DNA of 64,000 nt from PFJX01 sp040751755. Lineage in GTDB: Bacteria > Pseudomonadota > Gammaproteobacteria > Burkholderiales > Thiobacillaceae. The stretch spans positions 124,001 to 188,000 of the forward strand of contig JBFMHC010000040.1 of the NCBI GenBank assembly GCA_040751755.1, written 5' to 3'. The position numbers and the translations under genes were made by a program. Below, one piece after another: positions 42,743 through 52,213 of this stretch (its first letter is position 1; each line of letters opens with the position of its first letter). Below the pieces are notes generated by a model. The model saw only the letters and a program-made list of their open reading frames with translations, was not told where the DNA came from and ran no database searches.

Positions 42743-42770
42743 AAAAAGGGGCGCCACAGCGCCCCTTTTT
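42743..42770. terminator. Bidirectional terminator between lpxC operon and pilQ
   Basis: AAAAA GGGGCGC CACA GCGCCCC TTTTT: a perfect 7-bp stem with a 4-base loop, flanked by A-run and T-run, so it works in both directions. It ends the dcw/lpxC transcript (plus) and the pilMNOPQ transcript (minus). Confidence 0.92.
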
Positions 42771-42783
42771 CATTGTGCAGACC

Positions 42784-45009
42784 TCAGCGGGTCACAGCGA
42801 GACTATCGTCCACCAGCCTGGGGGTGAGGAAGATCAGCAGTTCCGTCTTCTCGTCGCTGCGGCTGTTGGACTTGAACAGGTTGCCCACGACGGGGATGTC
42901 GCCGAAGAAGGGAACCTTGTTGGTGTCATCGCGCACGGTCTGTTCGAAGATGCCGCCGAGGATCGCGGTTTCACCGTTGTTGACGCGCACCTGGGTCTTG
43001 ACGCGCTTGACGTTGATGGCCGGACCGACGCCGGGGAAGTTCGCGCCCTGCGCGTCCTTCTGCACCTCGACGTTGAGGATCACCGCGTCGTTGTTCAACA
43101 CCTGCGGCGATACCAACAAGCACAGCAGGGCATCCTTGAACTGGGTCTGCGTGCCCTCGTTGCTCACCGTCTGGTAGGGGATCTGCGTGCCCTGCAGGAT
43201 CACCGCCGGCTTCAGATTGGTGGTCACCACGCGCGGGTTGGAGACGATCTTGCCGCGGTTGTCCGCCTCCAGGGCCTGCAGTTCCAGGGACAGCATCTTG
43301 TTTGCAGACGCATTGAGAATGGTCAGTCCCAGGGTGCCCGCGTTGGCGACACCGGTAGCGTCCGGCAGCTGCACGTTGTACCCCGTCTGGCTCGACACCG
43401 AGGTACCGGTAGCGATCCCGCGCGATGCCGAACCGCTCGAGGACAGGCCGATCGTGCCGCCATCCACGGAGCCCCGGCCATGCAAGCCCAGTTTCACGCC
43501 CAGGTCGCGCTCGAAGGTGTCGTCGGCGACGACGATGCGGGCCTCGATCATGACCTGGCGCATCGGGATGTCGATCTGCTTCAGCACCTCCTCGACCGCC
43601 TGATGTTTTTCGGCGGTGTCGGTCACCACCAGGGTATTGGTGGTCAGATCGTGGGTCGCGCCACCGCGGGTGGACAGCACACGGTTGACGTTGGCCTGCG
43701 CACCCGTCTGGCCTGCTTGGCCGGGAAGCGTCTGCGCACCGCTCGCGGTGTCCTGCTTGGAAAGACCCTCCGAGCTTGGGCTGCAAGTGGCGTCATCCGA
43801 GCCAGACATGCCACGCCGCGAACCGCCGGACAGCACCACCACGGCATCGTCGGCACGCACGTAGTTCAGCTTGTAGCTGCGGGTGACCAAAGGCTCCAGT
43901 TCCTGCATCGAGCGCTTCGCCTCCAGTTCCGCCTTCTCCTTCGCCGCCAGTTCGTCGCGCGGGGCGACCCAGATGACGTTGCCGGCGACCCGCTTGTCCA
44001 GGCCGCGTGAGCGCATGATGATGTCCAGGGCCTGGTCCCAGGGCACGTCCTTGAGGCGCAGCGTGATGTTGCCGGTGACGGTGTCGCTGGCGATGATGTT
44101 GAGGCCGGTGAAATCGGCGATCACTTGCAGCACCGCGCGCACGTCGACGTTCTGGAAGTTCAAGGTCAGCTTCTCGCCGCTGTAGACCGGACGGTCGGTC
44201 TTGGCGAACTGCGGGTCGTCGAGCGAGCGCACCTCAAGGATGAACTTGTCCCCGACCTGGTAGGCGTAGTAGTCCCACTTGCCCTTCGGCGTCACGACCA
44301 GGCGGGTGTTGCCATCCTTGGCGAAGGTCTCGACCAACTGCGCCGGCGTCGCGAAGTCGGCGACGTCGAGGCGGCGTTGCAGCGGCGCGGGCAGGGTGGC
44401 GTTCATGAAGTCCACCTGCACGGTCTTGCCCTTCTGCTGGATGTCGGCGGCCACGCCGGGGGCGGAGAGGGTCACGGTGATGCGGCCTTCGCCGTTCCGG
44501 CCGCGCTGGAACTCGACGTCGCGCACGCTCTGGCCGGGCGTCGCCATGGCCTTGGCCTGCGGCACCGTGACAGCCTCGCCCCCCGCGGAGGCACCCTGCA
44601 GGACGGCGTAGACGACGTTCTTGTCCTTGCGGATCTCGTAGTTGGCCGGCCCGGCGAGATTGATCACGAGGCGTGTCCGTTCGCCGGACTGCACGGCCTG
44701 GTAGCTCTTGATCGCGCCGCTGTTCAGTTCTTCCTGGCCCCGTCCCATGGCATTGCTGGTGTCGGCGAAATCCAGGACCAGGCGGTTCGGATTGCTGGTG
44801 ATGAAGGCCACCGGTTCACCGCTCACGTCCTGCTTGAACTGGATCTTGAGCACCTGGCTGTCGTTCTTGCCCTTGGTTACCGAAACCGCGACCAGGCCGT
44901 TCTGCGCCGCCCAGGAGACCCCCGCCATCAGGGTGGCGGTTGCTAGCAAGGCCCCGGCCGTGGCCTTGGGGGAGAAAATGCGCTCAATCACGTGTGCGAT
45001 CACGTTCAT
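42784..45009 (-). CDS. pilQ: Type IV pilus secretin PilQ
   Basis: 741 residues with a signal peptide (about 1-35, ending SWAAQ). Two AMIN-type domains near the N-terminus (about 40-250), an N0/STN domain (NFQNVDVRAVLQVIADFTGL), an N1 domain, and the secretin core with VPFFGDIPVVGNLFKS and ELLIFLTPRLVDD at the end. Between the N-domains is a low-complexity Ser/Gly/Gln stretch with a single Cys (about 400-450, GSDDATCSPSSEGLS). It forms the outer-membrane pore for the pilus. It is the last gene of pilMNOPQ. Confidence 0.96.
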   Translation of the reverse strand: MNVIAHVIERIFSPKATAGALLATATLMAGVSWAAQNGLVAVSVTKGKNDSQVLKIQFKQDVSGEPVAFITSNPNRLVLDFADTSNAMGRGQEELNSGAIKSYQAVQSGERTRLVINLAGPANYEIRKDKNVVYAVLQGASAGGEAVTVPQAKAMATPGQSVRDVEFQRGRNGEGRITVTLSAPGVAADIQQKGKTVQVDFMNATLPAPLQRRLDVADFATPAQLVETFAKDGNTRLVVTPKGKWDYYAYQVGDKFILEVRSLDDPQFAKTDRPVYSGEKLTLNFQNVDVRAVLQVIADFTGLNIIASDTVTGNITLRLKDVPWDQALDIIMRSRGLDKRVAGNVIWVAPRDELAAKEKAELEAKRSMQELEPLVTRSYKLNYVRADDAVVVLSGGSRRGMSGSDDATCSPSSEGLSKQDTASGAQTLPGQAGQTGAQANVNRVLSTRGGATHDLTTNTLVVTDTAEKHQAVEEVLKQIDIPMRQVMIEARIVVADDTFERDLGVKLGLHGRGSVDGGTIGLSSSGSASRGIATGTSVSSQTGYNVQLPDATGVANAGTLGLTILNASANKMLSLELQALEADNRGKIVSNPRVVTTNLKPAVILQGTQIPYQTVSNEGTQTQFKDALLCLLVSPQVLNNDAVILNVEVQKDAQGANFPGVGPAINVKRVKTQVRVNNGETAILGGIFEQTVRDDTNKVPFFGDIPVVGNLFKSNSRSDEKTELLIFLTPRLVDDSLAVTR

Positions 45010-45012
45010 ACG

Positions 45013-45510
45013 TCACTCCTGCAGGGCCAAGCTGGCCTTGGATTCAGCCCAGTCTCCGGCACCGTCCTGGGTCATTTCTTTCAATTCGATGGCGGTCTCG
45101 GTGACGCCGACGATGCGTCCGAAATTCTGGCCGAGGTAATTTCCCACCCTGACGCGGTACAAGGCATTGTCAGGCGTCTTGACGAGGGCGTAGAGGACAC
45201 CTCCCTTGCGCAAGGTGCCCACCATCCGCAACGCATCCAGCGGGAAGGTCTCCAGGAACTCCTTCGGCCTGCTCATGTCCGGTTGCAGACCGCCACTGCC
45301 CGACTTCGCCTTCATGCTGCGCGGCTTGAACGGGTCCGGCAGGTCCGCCGGGTCGTAGCTGAACTCCGTGGTCGGCTTCAAAGCGGGCATCGGCTCCAAG
45401 GCATGCTGCCCTCCCTGCCCTGCCTGGGCCATGAAGGTCTTCAGGTCGGCGAACTCGTCCTGCCCGCAACCGGCGAGGAGCAGGACACAAAACACGATGG
45501 CCGTCCTCAT
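45013..45510 (-). CDS. pilP: Type IV pilus lipoprotein PilP
   Basis: 165 residues with a lipoprotein signal (MRTAIVFCVLLLAGCGQDEF; Cys at residue 15). The C-terminal part has the PilP beta domain (MVGTLRKGGVLYALVKTPDN and VRVGNYLGQNFGRIVGV) and a proline-rich middle (YDPADLPDPFKPRS). PilP links the inner-membrane PilN-PilO pair to the PilQ secretin. The start overlaps the pilO stop (ATGA) and 3 bases separate it from pilQ. Confidence 0.95.
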   Translation of the reverse strand: MRTAIVFCVLLLAGCGQDEFADLKTFMAQAGQGGQHALEPMPALKPTTEFSYDPADLPDPFKPRSMKAKSGSGGLQPDMSRPKEFLETFPLDALRMVGTLRKGGVLYALVKTPDNALYRVRVGNYLGQNFGRIVGVTETAIELKEMTQDGAGDWAESKASLALQE

Positions 45511-46133
45511 TTGTTCGGTCCCTTCTCGTTCTGCTTGCGGGCCGCGGCCATCTCCTCCTCGTCAAGATAGCGATAGGTCTGCACACGCGCCTCCATGTCG
45601 AGTTCAGCGCCGTCCTTCGCCGGCACGAGCGACACGTCATGCAGGGTGACGATGCGCGGCAGCTTGGCCAGGTCACTGACGAAGCTGCCGATGTCGTGGT
45701 AGGTCCCGGTGACCTTGATCGCCACCGGCAGGGTGGCGTAGAACTCGGACGGGGTCTCCTGGCCCGGCTTGAACAACTCGAATGCCAGACCCCGGCCGAC
45801 GCCGACCTGGTTGATGTCGGTGAGCAGTGCGTCCATCTCGGATTTATTCGGCAGTTGCCGGAGCATCGACGCGAGGGTCTGCTCGACCTCCGCAAGGCGG
45901 CGCTTGTAGGTCTCGTAGTGGTAGGCCTGCCCCTTCTTGTTCGTGTAGGAATCGCGCAGTGCCTGTTCCTCCTGCCTGGCGGTATCGAGCGTCCCGAGCG
46001 CATCCTTCCAGACCAGGTACCAGCCCAGCGCGACGATGCCGACGAACAGCAGCACCAGGACCACTGCGCGAACCGGCGCGGGGGCGGTGACAACGTCCTT
46101 GAGATTGAGGTTGTTCAGTTCCGACCAGTTCAT
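45507..46133 (-). CDS. pilO: Type IV pilus assembly protein PilO
   Basis: 208 residues: one membrane segment (about 23-43, AVVLVLLFVGIVALGWYLV), a coiled coil (about 55-100) and a ferredoxin-like periplasmic domain with LPVAIKVTGTYHDIGSFV, which matches PilO. It pairs with PilN in the alignment complex. Overlaps pilN (ATGA) and pilP (ATGA). Confidence 0.95.
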   Translation of the reverse strand: MNWSELNNLNLKDVVTAPAPVRAVVLVLLFVGIVALGWYLVWKDALGTLDTARQEEQALRDSYTNKKGQAYHYETYKRRLAEVEQTLASMLRQLPNKSEMDALLTDINQVGVGRGLAFELFKPGQETPSEFYATLPVAIKVTGTYHDIGSFVSDLAKLPRIVTLHDVSLVPAKDGAELDMEARVQTYRYLDEEEMAAARKQNEKGPNK

Positions 46134-46726
46134 CCCGCAGCTCCTTGCCCGGATGCCTTCTCTTCCTTGCCAGCCGGCTCGGCACGCTCGATCTGCACGT
46201 TCAAGGTGAACTCATTGAGGCGCTGGTTGCCGACCTGCGTCGCCCGCACCTCCACCAGGGTGGGTTCGAGGAACAGGCTGGAGGCCGACAGCTCGCGCAT
46301 GAAGGTGGAGACCCGCGCGCTGGATTGCGCCAGGCCAATGATCACGAAGCCGTCGCCGGTCTGCTTGACGTTCTTCAGGTACAGGCCCTCGGGCACACGG
46401 CGGGCAAGCTCGTCGAACAAGTGGACTGCCTCGGCGCGGTTCACCTGCAGCGACTCGACCACCTCCTTGCGGTCCAGCAGGTCCTGCATCTTCTGCTTGA
46501 GCTGCGCGATCTCGGCGATCTGCTTGTCCAGCTTGGCGATCTCCTCGCGCAGGAAGCCGTTGCGGCGTTCCTGCTGGGCCTGGGCGTTGGAGATCCAGTA
46601 CTGTCCGGCCGCGACGACTGCCACGGCGAGCGCGCCGCTGACGATGGCCATGGCGGAGAACAGGCGCTGCGCCTGCGCGCGGCGCATCTGCCGGTGGGGC
46701 AGGAGATTGATGCGGATTGGCGTCAT
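46130..46726 (-). CDS. pilN: Type IV pilus assembly protein PilN
   Basis: 198 residues from MTPIRINLLPHRQMRR at 46726, the conserved cytoplasmic motif (INLLP) that contacts PilM; the longer in-frame start at 46759 lies inside pilM and is rejected. One membrane segment (about 24-45), a coiled coil (about 45-90) and a periplasmic domain. Start overlaps the pilM stop (ATGA). The C-terminus is rich in Glu/Lys/Gly (AGKEEKASGQGAAG). Confidence 0.94.
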   Translation of the reverse strand: MTPIRINLLPHRQMRRAQAQRLFSAMAIVSGALAVAVVAAGQYWISNAQAQQERRNGFLREEIAKLDKQIAEIAQLKQKMQDLLDRKEVVESLQVNRAEAVHLFDELARRVPEGLYLKNVKQTGDGFVIIGLAQSSARVSTFMRELSASSLFLEPTLVEVRATQVGNQRLNEFTLNVQIERAEPAGKEEKASGQGAAG

Positions 46727-47799
46727 ACCGTATCGAACTTTCTCAGTGCCAGGCCGCATGCCACGAACAGGGCGGGCGCGTCAGAGGCCAACTGCCTGGC
46801 CCTCACGTTGGAAGACACGGCCATCTTCGCGAAGGGGTTGGCGATCATCGTGCTGGTCTGGGTCTTGCCGTGCACCACGTCGTCCAAGCCAGGGATCGCC
46901 GCGCAGCCGCCCGCCAGCAGGATGTGGTCCACGCGCTGGAAGGAGGTGGCGGAGAAGAACATCTGCAGGGCGCGGCCGATCTCCAGGGCCACGGAGTCGA
47001 GGAAGGGCTGCAGGACCTCGGATTCGTAGCGCTCGGGCAACAGGCCCTTGCGTTTCGCGTCCTCCGCCTCCTCGACCGACATGTCGAAGCGGCGGGTGAT
47101 CTCGCTCGTCAGCGTGCTGCCGCCCAGCGCGTGCTCCCGCTGGTAGACAGGCTGGTTGTCGTGCAGCACGTTGAAGTGGGTGGTCTGCGCGCCGATGTCG
47201 ATGATGGCGACGATCTGGTTGTGGCCGTTCTCGGGCAGTTGGAAGGCCATCTGCTCATAGGCGGTGAGCGTGGCGAACGCATCCACGTCCATGATGATCG
47301 GCTTCAGGCCCGCCGCCTCGGCGATCGCCACCCGTTCCTCCACCCGTTCCTTGCGGGTCACCACCAGCAGGGCGTCGTTTTCGTTGGGGTTCTTGGGGTT
47401 CGGATCGAGGATCTGGTAGTCGAGGCTGACCTCGTCGAGGGGGAAGGAGGCCATCTGGTTGGCCTCGGCGGCGACCTGGGCCTCGATCTCCGACTCCGTC
47501 GCGGTGTTCGGCAGGAGGATCTTCTTGGTGATGACTGCGGAGGCCGGGAGCGCCAGGGCGACGTTGCGAGTCTTGGTTTCCAGCCTCGACCAGGCCTCCT
47601 GGAGGGCCGCCTGCACCAAGTCGGCCTTGCTGATCACGCCGTCGACCACGGCCTCTTTCGGCAGGGGAACGATGGAATAACGCTCGACCCGCCGCACCCC
47701 CTTGCCGGTGTCGCCCAGCTCAAGCATTTTCACGGCCGATGAGCTAACATCGACGCCGATCAAGGGGCGCGAACCCTGGCCTAGAAACGCGAGTTCCAA
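46723..47799 (-). CDS. pilM: Type IV pilus assembly protein PilM
   Basis: 358 residues, cytoplasmic actin-like ATPase. Motifs: IGVDVSSSAVKMLEL near the N-terminus, LLPNTATESEIEAQVAAEA, VAIIDIGAQTTHFNVL near residue 190 and ILLAGGCAAIPGLDDVV near residue 290. The start codon is TTG at 47799, with GGGAG 7 bases upstream. PilM holds PilN's tail and links the alignment complex to the motors. First gene of pilMNOPQ, divergent from ponA across 122 AT-rich bases. Confidence 0.95.
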   Translation of the reverse strand: MELAFLGQGSRPLIGVDVSSSAVKMLELGDTGKGVRRVERYSIVPLPKEAVVDGVISKADLVQAALQEAWSRLETKTRNVALALPASAVITKKILLPNTATESEIEAQVAAEANQMASFPLDEVSLDYQILDPNPKNPNENDALLVVTRKERVEERVAIAEAAGLKPIIMDVDAFATLTAYEQMAFQLPENGHNQIVAIIDIGAQTTHFNVLHDNQPVYQREHALGGSTLTSEITRRFDMSVEEAEDAKRKGLLPERYESEVLQPFLDSVALEIGRALQMFFSATSFQRVDHILLAGGCAAIPGLDDVVHGKTQTSTMIANPFAKMAVSSNVRARQLASDAPALFVACGLALRKFDTV

Positions 47800-47921
47800 A
47801 TATCGTCTCCCACAAATCCACCTATACAGGCACTATTTAATAATCTGGTTTAAATCCTAGCAACAACTCAATTAATCTGCACAATATTTTTCAGTCAACT
47901 TCTTTTCGAGACGTCCTGCAA

Positions 47922-50219
47922 ATGAACCGCTGGTGGCAATATTTATTGGCAACATTCGCGGTGATGGTCGTCTCCGCGGTCGCGGTCGCCGCCCTCGCCA
48001 CCGCCATCATCTACCCCAATCTCCCCAGCCTCGAAACCCTCACCGATTACCAACCCAAACAGCCCCTGCGCATCTACACGGAAGATGGCGCGCTGATCAG
48101 CGAGTTCGGCGAGGAACGCCGCAAGGTCGTGCGCCTGCGGGACACCCCCAAGGCACTGCGTCAGGCGATCCTCGCCGCGGAAGACGAGCGCTTCTACCAG
48201 CATGGCGGTGTGGACACCCTGGGCGTGCTGCGTGCCGCCCTCGCCAACCTTGTGTCCGGCGGCGCCAAGGAGGGCGCCTCCACCATCACCATGCAGGTCG
48301 CGCGCAACTTCTTCCTTTCCTCGGAAAAGACCCTGCGCCGCAAGCTCAACGAGGCCCTGCTCGCGATCAAGATCGAACACGCGCTGAGCAAGGATGAGAT
48401 CTTCGAGCTGTACCTCAACCAGATCTACCTGGGACAGCGTGCCTACGGTTTCGCCGCGGCTTCCAACATCTATTTCGGCAAGCCGCTGGAAAAATTGAAT
48501 CTCGCCGAGGCGGCGATGCTCGCAGGCCTCCCCAAGGCCCCTTCCGCCTACAACCCGGTGGTCAATCCCAAGCGAGCCAAGGCACGCCAGCTCTACGTCC
48601 TGGGGCGCATGAAGACCCTGGGCTTCATCACCCAGGCCGATTACGACAAGGCCAAGGTGCAACGCCTGCCGGTCAAGTACTCGACCCTGAGCTTCGAAGT
48701 CGACGCGCCGCACTTGGCCGAACTGGTACGCCAACGCATGCAGCAAAAGTACGGCGACAGCATCTATGTCAGCGGCATGAAGGTCTACACGACGCTGCGC
48801 CAGGCCGACCAGCGCGCCGCCATGGAAGGCGCCAAGCGCGCCGTCGTCGAGTTCCACCGGCGCCGCGGCTACGCAGGCCCCGAGGGGCGGATCGAACTCC
48901 CCAAGGAAGCACAGGCGATGGACCGGGCGGTCGAGGACGCGCTGGCCGACCGCGAGGAATCCAACGGCCTGCTGCCCGGGGTGGTGCTCGCCGTGGACAA
49001 GAAGGGGATGCGCGTGCGCCTGCGCAGCGGCGACGACATCGAACTGGGGGCCGGCGAACTGAAGTACGCGCAGCAATACCTGTCCAGCAAGACCCCCGCG
49101 GGCAAGCGGCTGCAACGCGGCAGCATCATCCGCGTCGCACGCCTTGGTACCGGGCAACCCTGGCTGCTGACCTACCTGCCGCAGGTCGAGGTGGGCTTCG
49201 TCGCCCTCTCGCCCGAAAACGGCGCGGTGCGCGCCATGGTCGGCAGCTTCGACTTCTCGCGCAACCAGTACAACCACGTCACCCAGGCCTGGCGCCAGCC
49301 GGGCTCGAGTTTCAAGCCCTTCGTCTACTCGGCCGCGCTCGAGCGGGGTGTCACCCCTGCAACGGTCTTCGATGATGCGCCGATCACCATCGACCCGGCG
49401 GAAACCGGCGGCGTGCCATGGGAGCCGAAGAACTTCGACGGCACCATGGACGGCCCGGTCACGCTGCGCACCGCCCTGGCGAAGTCGAAGAACCTGGTGT
49501 CGATCCGCGTCCTGCAGACCGCGACAGTGCCGTTCGCGCAGGAGCACATCGCCAAGTTCGGCTTCAACATGGCGCGGATTCCGCCCTACCTGACCATGGC
49601 GCTGGGCGCCGGCGAGGTCACGCCGCTCGCCCTGGCGACCGGCTATGCCGTGTTCGCGAACGGCGGCCGCCGCATCACGCCCTGGCACCTGCTCAAGGTC
49701 ACGGACAAGGACGGGCGGGTGCTGGAGAGCTTTTCCGCCCCCGCCGCCGTACCCGTCCTCGACCCGCGCAACGCCTTCACGATGGCGAACATGATGCAGG
49801 ACGTGATCCTGCGCGGCACCGCCACCGGCGCGCTGCAACTGGGCCGGCACGACCTGGCGGGCAAGACCGGCACCACCAACGACCACCGCGACACCTGGTT
49901 TGCCGGCTTTCAGGCCAGCCGCGTCGCCATCGCCTGGATGGGCTACGACCAGCCGCGCCCACTCGGCGGCACCGAGACGGGCGGGGTCACGGCCTTGCCG
50001 ATGTGGACCCAGTACATGGGGGCGGCCTTGCGTGGCGTACCCGAGACGCCGTTCTTGCCGCCCGCGGGCATCGTCGTGCACCGCATCGACCGGAGTACCG
50101 GCATGAGCGTGGCCGACGACCAGGGGGTGCCGGAATACTTCTACCAGGAGTTCGCCCCCGGCGCCGCTCCCCAGGCAACCACACTGGAGCCAGGCAATGA
50201 CGGCCAGATCCTCCCGTGA
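47922..50219 (+). CDS. mrcA: Penicillin-binding protein 1A (bifunctional)
   Basis: 765 residues. One N-terminal membrane segment (about 8-30), a family 51 glycosyltransferase with catalytic E87 (AAEDERFYQHGGVD), EGASTITMQVARNFFLS and KIEHALSKDEI, and a transpeptidase with S462-S-F-K465 (SxxK), KSKNLVSIRVL (SxN as SKN) and GKTGTTNDHRD (KTG). It polymerises and cross-links peptidoglycan. Divergence from pilM is common in beta- and gammaproteobacteria. The 122 bases upstream are AT-rich and probably hold both promoters, though no clean pair stands out. GTGA overlap with the next gene. Confidence 0.96.
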   Translation: MNRWWQYLLATFAVMVVSAVAVAALATAIIYPNLPSLETLTDYQPKQPLRIYTEDGALISEFGEERRKVVRLRDTPKALRQAILAAEDERFYQHGGVDTLGVLRAALANLVSGGAKEGASTITMQVARNFFLSSEKTLRRKLNEALLAIKIEHALSKDEIFELYLNQIYLGQRAYGFAAASNIYFGKPLEKLNLAEAAMLAGLPKAPSAYNPVVNPKRAKARQLYVLGRMKTLGFITQADYDKAKVQRLPVKYSTLSFEVDAPHLAELVRQRMQQKYGDSIYVSGMKVYTTLRQADQRAAMEGAKRAVVEFHRRRGYAGPEGRIELPKEAQAMDRAVEDALADREESNGLLPGVVLAVDKKGMRVRLRSGDDIELGAGELKYAQQYLSSKTPAGKRLQRGSIIRVARLGTGQPWLLTYLPQVEVGFVALSPENGAVRAMVGSFDFSRNQYNHVTQAWRQPGSSFKPFVYSAALERGVTPATVFDDAPITIDPAETGGVPWEPKNFDGTMDGPVTLRTALAKSKNLVSIRVLQTATVPFAQEHIAKFGFNMARIPPYLTMALGAGEVTPLALATGYAVFANGGRRITPWHLLKVTDKDGRVLESFSAPAAVPVLDPRNAFTMANMMQDVILRGTATGALQLGRHDLAGKTGTTNDHRDTWFAGFQASRVAIAWMGYDQPRPLGGTETGGVTALPMWTQYMGAALRGVPETPFLPPAGIVVHRIDRSTGMSVADDQGVPEYFYQEFAPGAAPQATTLEPGNDGQILP

Positions 50220-50776
50220 GCCGCCCCCCAGGCAGGCACAGACGCGCGCGCATCGCCGATCTGGCGGCGCGCCTGATGGTGGAGCACGGGATCCGCGACT
50301 ATGCCCTGGCCAAACGCAAGGCGGCGCGCCAGCTGGATCTGCCCGAGGGCTTCGCCCTGCCCAGCAACGAGGAGGTCGACCAGGCCCTGATCGAGCGGCA
50401 GAACCTGTATGAACCGGTCGAACAGACCGTGATGCTGCGAGCGCTGCGCGAGGAGGCCCTGGAGGTGATGCAGGTCTTCGAGCGCTTCCAGCCGGTCCTG
50501 ACCGGGGCCGTGGCCTCCGGCGCGGTATCGGAACACTGTCCCGTGGAACTCGACATCCAGGCCGACTCCAGCAAGGACTTCGAACAGCTCCTGGTCAACC
50601 AGGACATCGAATTCAAGGTCATGGACCGGGGTGGGCAGATGGCGTACCTCATCTACGCCGAACCGGCAGACGTCATCGTACGCATGGCCGGCAGGGAGGC
50701 GCGGCACACACAAAACGGCTACCGACCGCAGCTCAGTTTGAAACAGCTGCGCAAGATCATGGATAACGCGGCCTGA
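50216..50776 (+). CDS. Uncharacterised protein coupled to the PBP1A gene
   Basis: 186 residues, GTG start overlapping the mrcA stop (GTGA). The N-terminus is basic (MSRPPGRHRRARIADLAARL) with a helix repeat AKRKAARQLDLPEG. A central segment LTGAVASGAVSEHCPVELDI, followed by DSSKDFEQLLVNQDIEFKV, looks like a degenerate minimal nucleotidyltransferase core (the Gly-Ser pair and acidic residues in strand order). No membrane segment or signal peptide. It lies between mrcA and the PEP-CTERM polysaccharide locus, which starts 56 bases later. The function is not recognised. Confidence 0.75.
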   Translation: MSRPPGRHRRARIADLAARLMVEHGIRDYALAKRKAARQLDLPEGFALPSNEEVDQALIERQNLYEPVEQTVMLRALREEALEVMQVFERFQPVLTGAVASGAVSEHCPVELDIQADSSKDFEQLLVNQDIEFKVMDRGGQMAYLIYAEPADVIVRMAGREARHTQNGYRPQLSLKQLRKIMDNAA

Positions 50777-50832
50777 GATATAGTGCGCGCAGGTATCGAG
50801 GTTCCAACGAATAACAACACCATCCTGCCGCA

Positions 50833-52212
50833 ATGATCCGCTTCTTCCGCCATTACATTCCGCTCAGCCTGCTTCTGCTGACGGCGATCGAGTTCCTCCT
50901 CTTCTATCTCATCGCCCAGTATGCCTTCCAGCAGCACGGCTCCGCCGTGCCTTACGCCGCCGTGGAGGCGGCCTACAAGCCCTGGCTGTTCGCGGCCCTG
51001 TTCAGCCTCTTCAACTCCATGTTCGGTCTCTATGACTGGGAATGGACCACCGGCCTGAGGAGCCTGCTGTTGCGCGTCGCCGGCAGCCTGCTGGTCGGCG
51101 CGCTGCTCGTCGCGGCCGGCGCCGGCCTGCTGCCGGGGCTGTTCCCGTCCGGGGTCGAGTACCTGACCGGCATCGCCCTGGTGGGTTTTTCCTCCGTCCT
51201 CATCCGCCTGCTGTTCATGGAGTGGGGCAAGACAACGCTGTTCAAGAAGCGCGTTCTCGTCCTCGGCACCGGCAGCCGCGCCGCAAAGATCGAGGAGATC
51301 GCCCGTACCGGCGAGGCACAGGGCATCACCATCGTCGGCTACCTGCCCATGGGTAGCAGCCACCACTACGTCTCGCACGACCGTCTCATCGAGGGCGAGG
51401 GGCGCCTGTATGAGATCGCCCTCGCGCACGGCGCCACCTCGATCATCGTCGCGGTGCGCGAGCGCCGCGGCGGCGGCCTGCCGATCCAGGAATTGCTGGA
51501 ATGCAAGCTGCGCGGCATCGAGATCATCGACCTGCCGACCTTCTTCGAGCAGCAGACCGGCATCCTCTCGCTCGACTCGACCAACGCCAGCTGGATGATC
51601 TTCTCGGAGGGCTTCAACCACGGCTCGGCGAGGGACGTGGTGAAGCGCGTGTTCGACCTCCTGGTCAGCGGCTCGTTCCTCATCCTGCTCGCACCGCTGA
51701 TGCTCCTCACCGCGTTGCTGATCCGCCTGGAAAGCCGCGGCCCGGTGTTCTACACGCAGGAGCGGGTGGGCCAGCTGGGCAAGCCCTTCACCATCTTCAA
51801 GTTCCGCAGCATGCGCACCGACGCGGAGAAGCACGGCGCGGTCTGGGCTCGCAAGAACGACGACCGCACCACGCGCGTCGGCCGCTTCATCCACCGCACC
51901 CGCATCGACGAGCTGCCTCAGGCCTTGAACGTGTTCCTCGGCCACATGAGCTTCGTCGGTCCCCGCCCGGAACGCCCCATGTTCGTCGACGAACTCGCCG
52001 CGCAAATCCCCTATTACCACGCGCGCCACAGCGTCAAACCCGGCATCACGGGCTGGGCGCAGGTGAAGTTCCCCTATGGCGCGAGCGTCGAGGACGCCAT
52101 GCACAAGCTGCAGTACGACCTCTACTACGTGAAGAACCACAGCCTCTTCCTCGACCTGATGATCCTGCTGCAGACCGCACAGGTCGTGGTGCTGGGCAAG
52201 GGGGTACGCTGA
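50833..52212 (+). CDS. PEP-CTERM-associated sugar transferase (EpsB-type)
   Basis: 459 residues: about four membrane segments (10-125), a cytoplasmic Rossmann-like domain (RVLVLGTGSRAAKIEEIA), a further membrane segment near 275-297, and a C-terminal bacterial sugar transferase domain with FKFRSMRTDAEKHGAVWARK, RTRIDELPQALNVFLGHMS and FVGPRPERPMF. This matches the TIGR03013 type found beside PEP-CTERM genes. It likely loads the first sugar phosphate onto undecaprenyl phosphate for an exopolysaccharide. Only one base separates it from prsK. Confidence 0.9.
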   Translation: MIRFFRHYIPLSLLLLTAIEFLLFYLIAQYAFQQHGSAVPYAAVEAAYKPWLFAALFSLFNSMFGLYDWEWTTGLRSLLLRVAGSLLVGALLVAAGAGLLPGLFPSGVEYLTGIALVGFSSVLIRLLFMEWGKTTLFKKRVLVLGTGSRAAKIEEIARTGEAQGITIVGYLPMGSSHHYVSHDRLIEGEGRLYEIALAHGATSIIVAVRERRGGGLPIQELLECKLRGIEIIDLPTFFEQQTGILSLDSTNASWMIFSEGFNHGSARDVVKRVFDLLVSGSFLILLAPLMLLTALLIRLESRGPVFYTQERVGQLGKPFTIFKFRSMRTDAEKHGAVWARKNDDRTTRVGRFIHRTRIDELPQALNVFLGHMSFVGPRPERPMFVDELAAQIPYYHARHSVKPGITGWAQVKFPYGASVEDAMHKLQYDLYYVKNHSLFLDLMILLQTAQVVVLGKGVR

Positions 52213-52213
52213 G

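Noticed and set aside
42775..44010. 411-residue plus-strand frame across pilQ
   Set aside because: Antisense to the secretin; composition of a shadow frame.
50777..50832. Sigma-54 promoter before the sugar transferase gene
   Set aside because: No GG-N10-GC -24/-12 element with proper spacing was found here, nor before 55712 or 6273.
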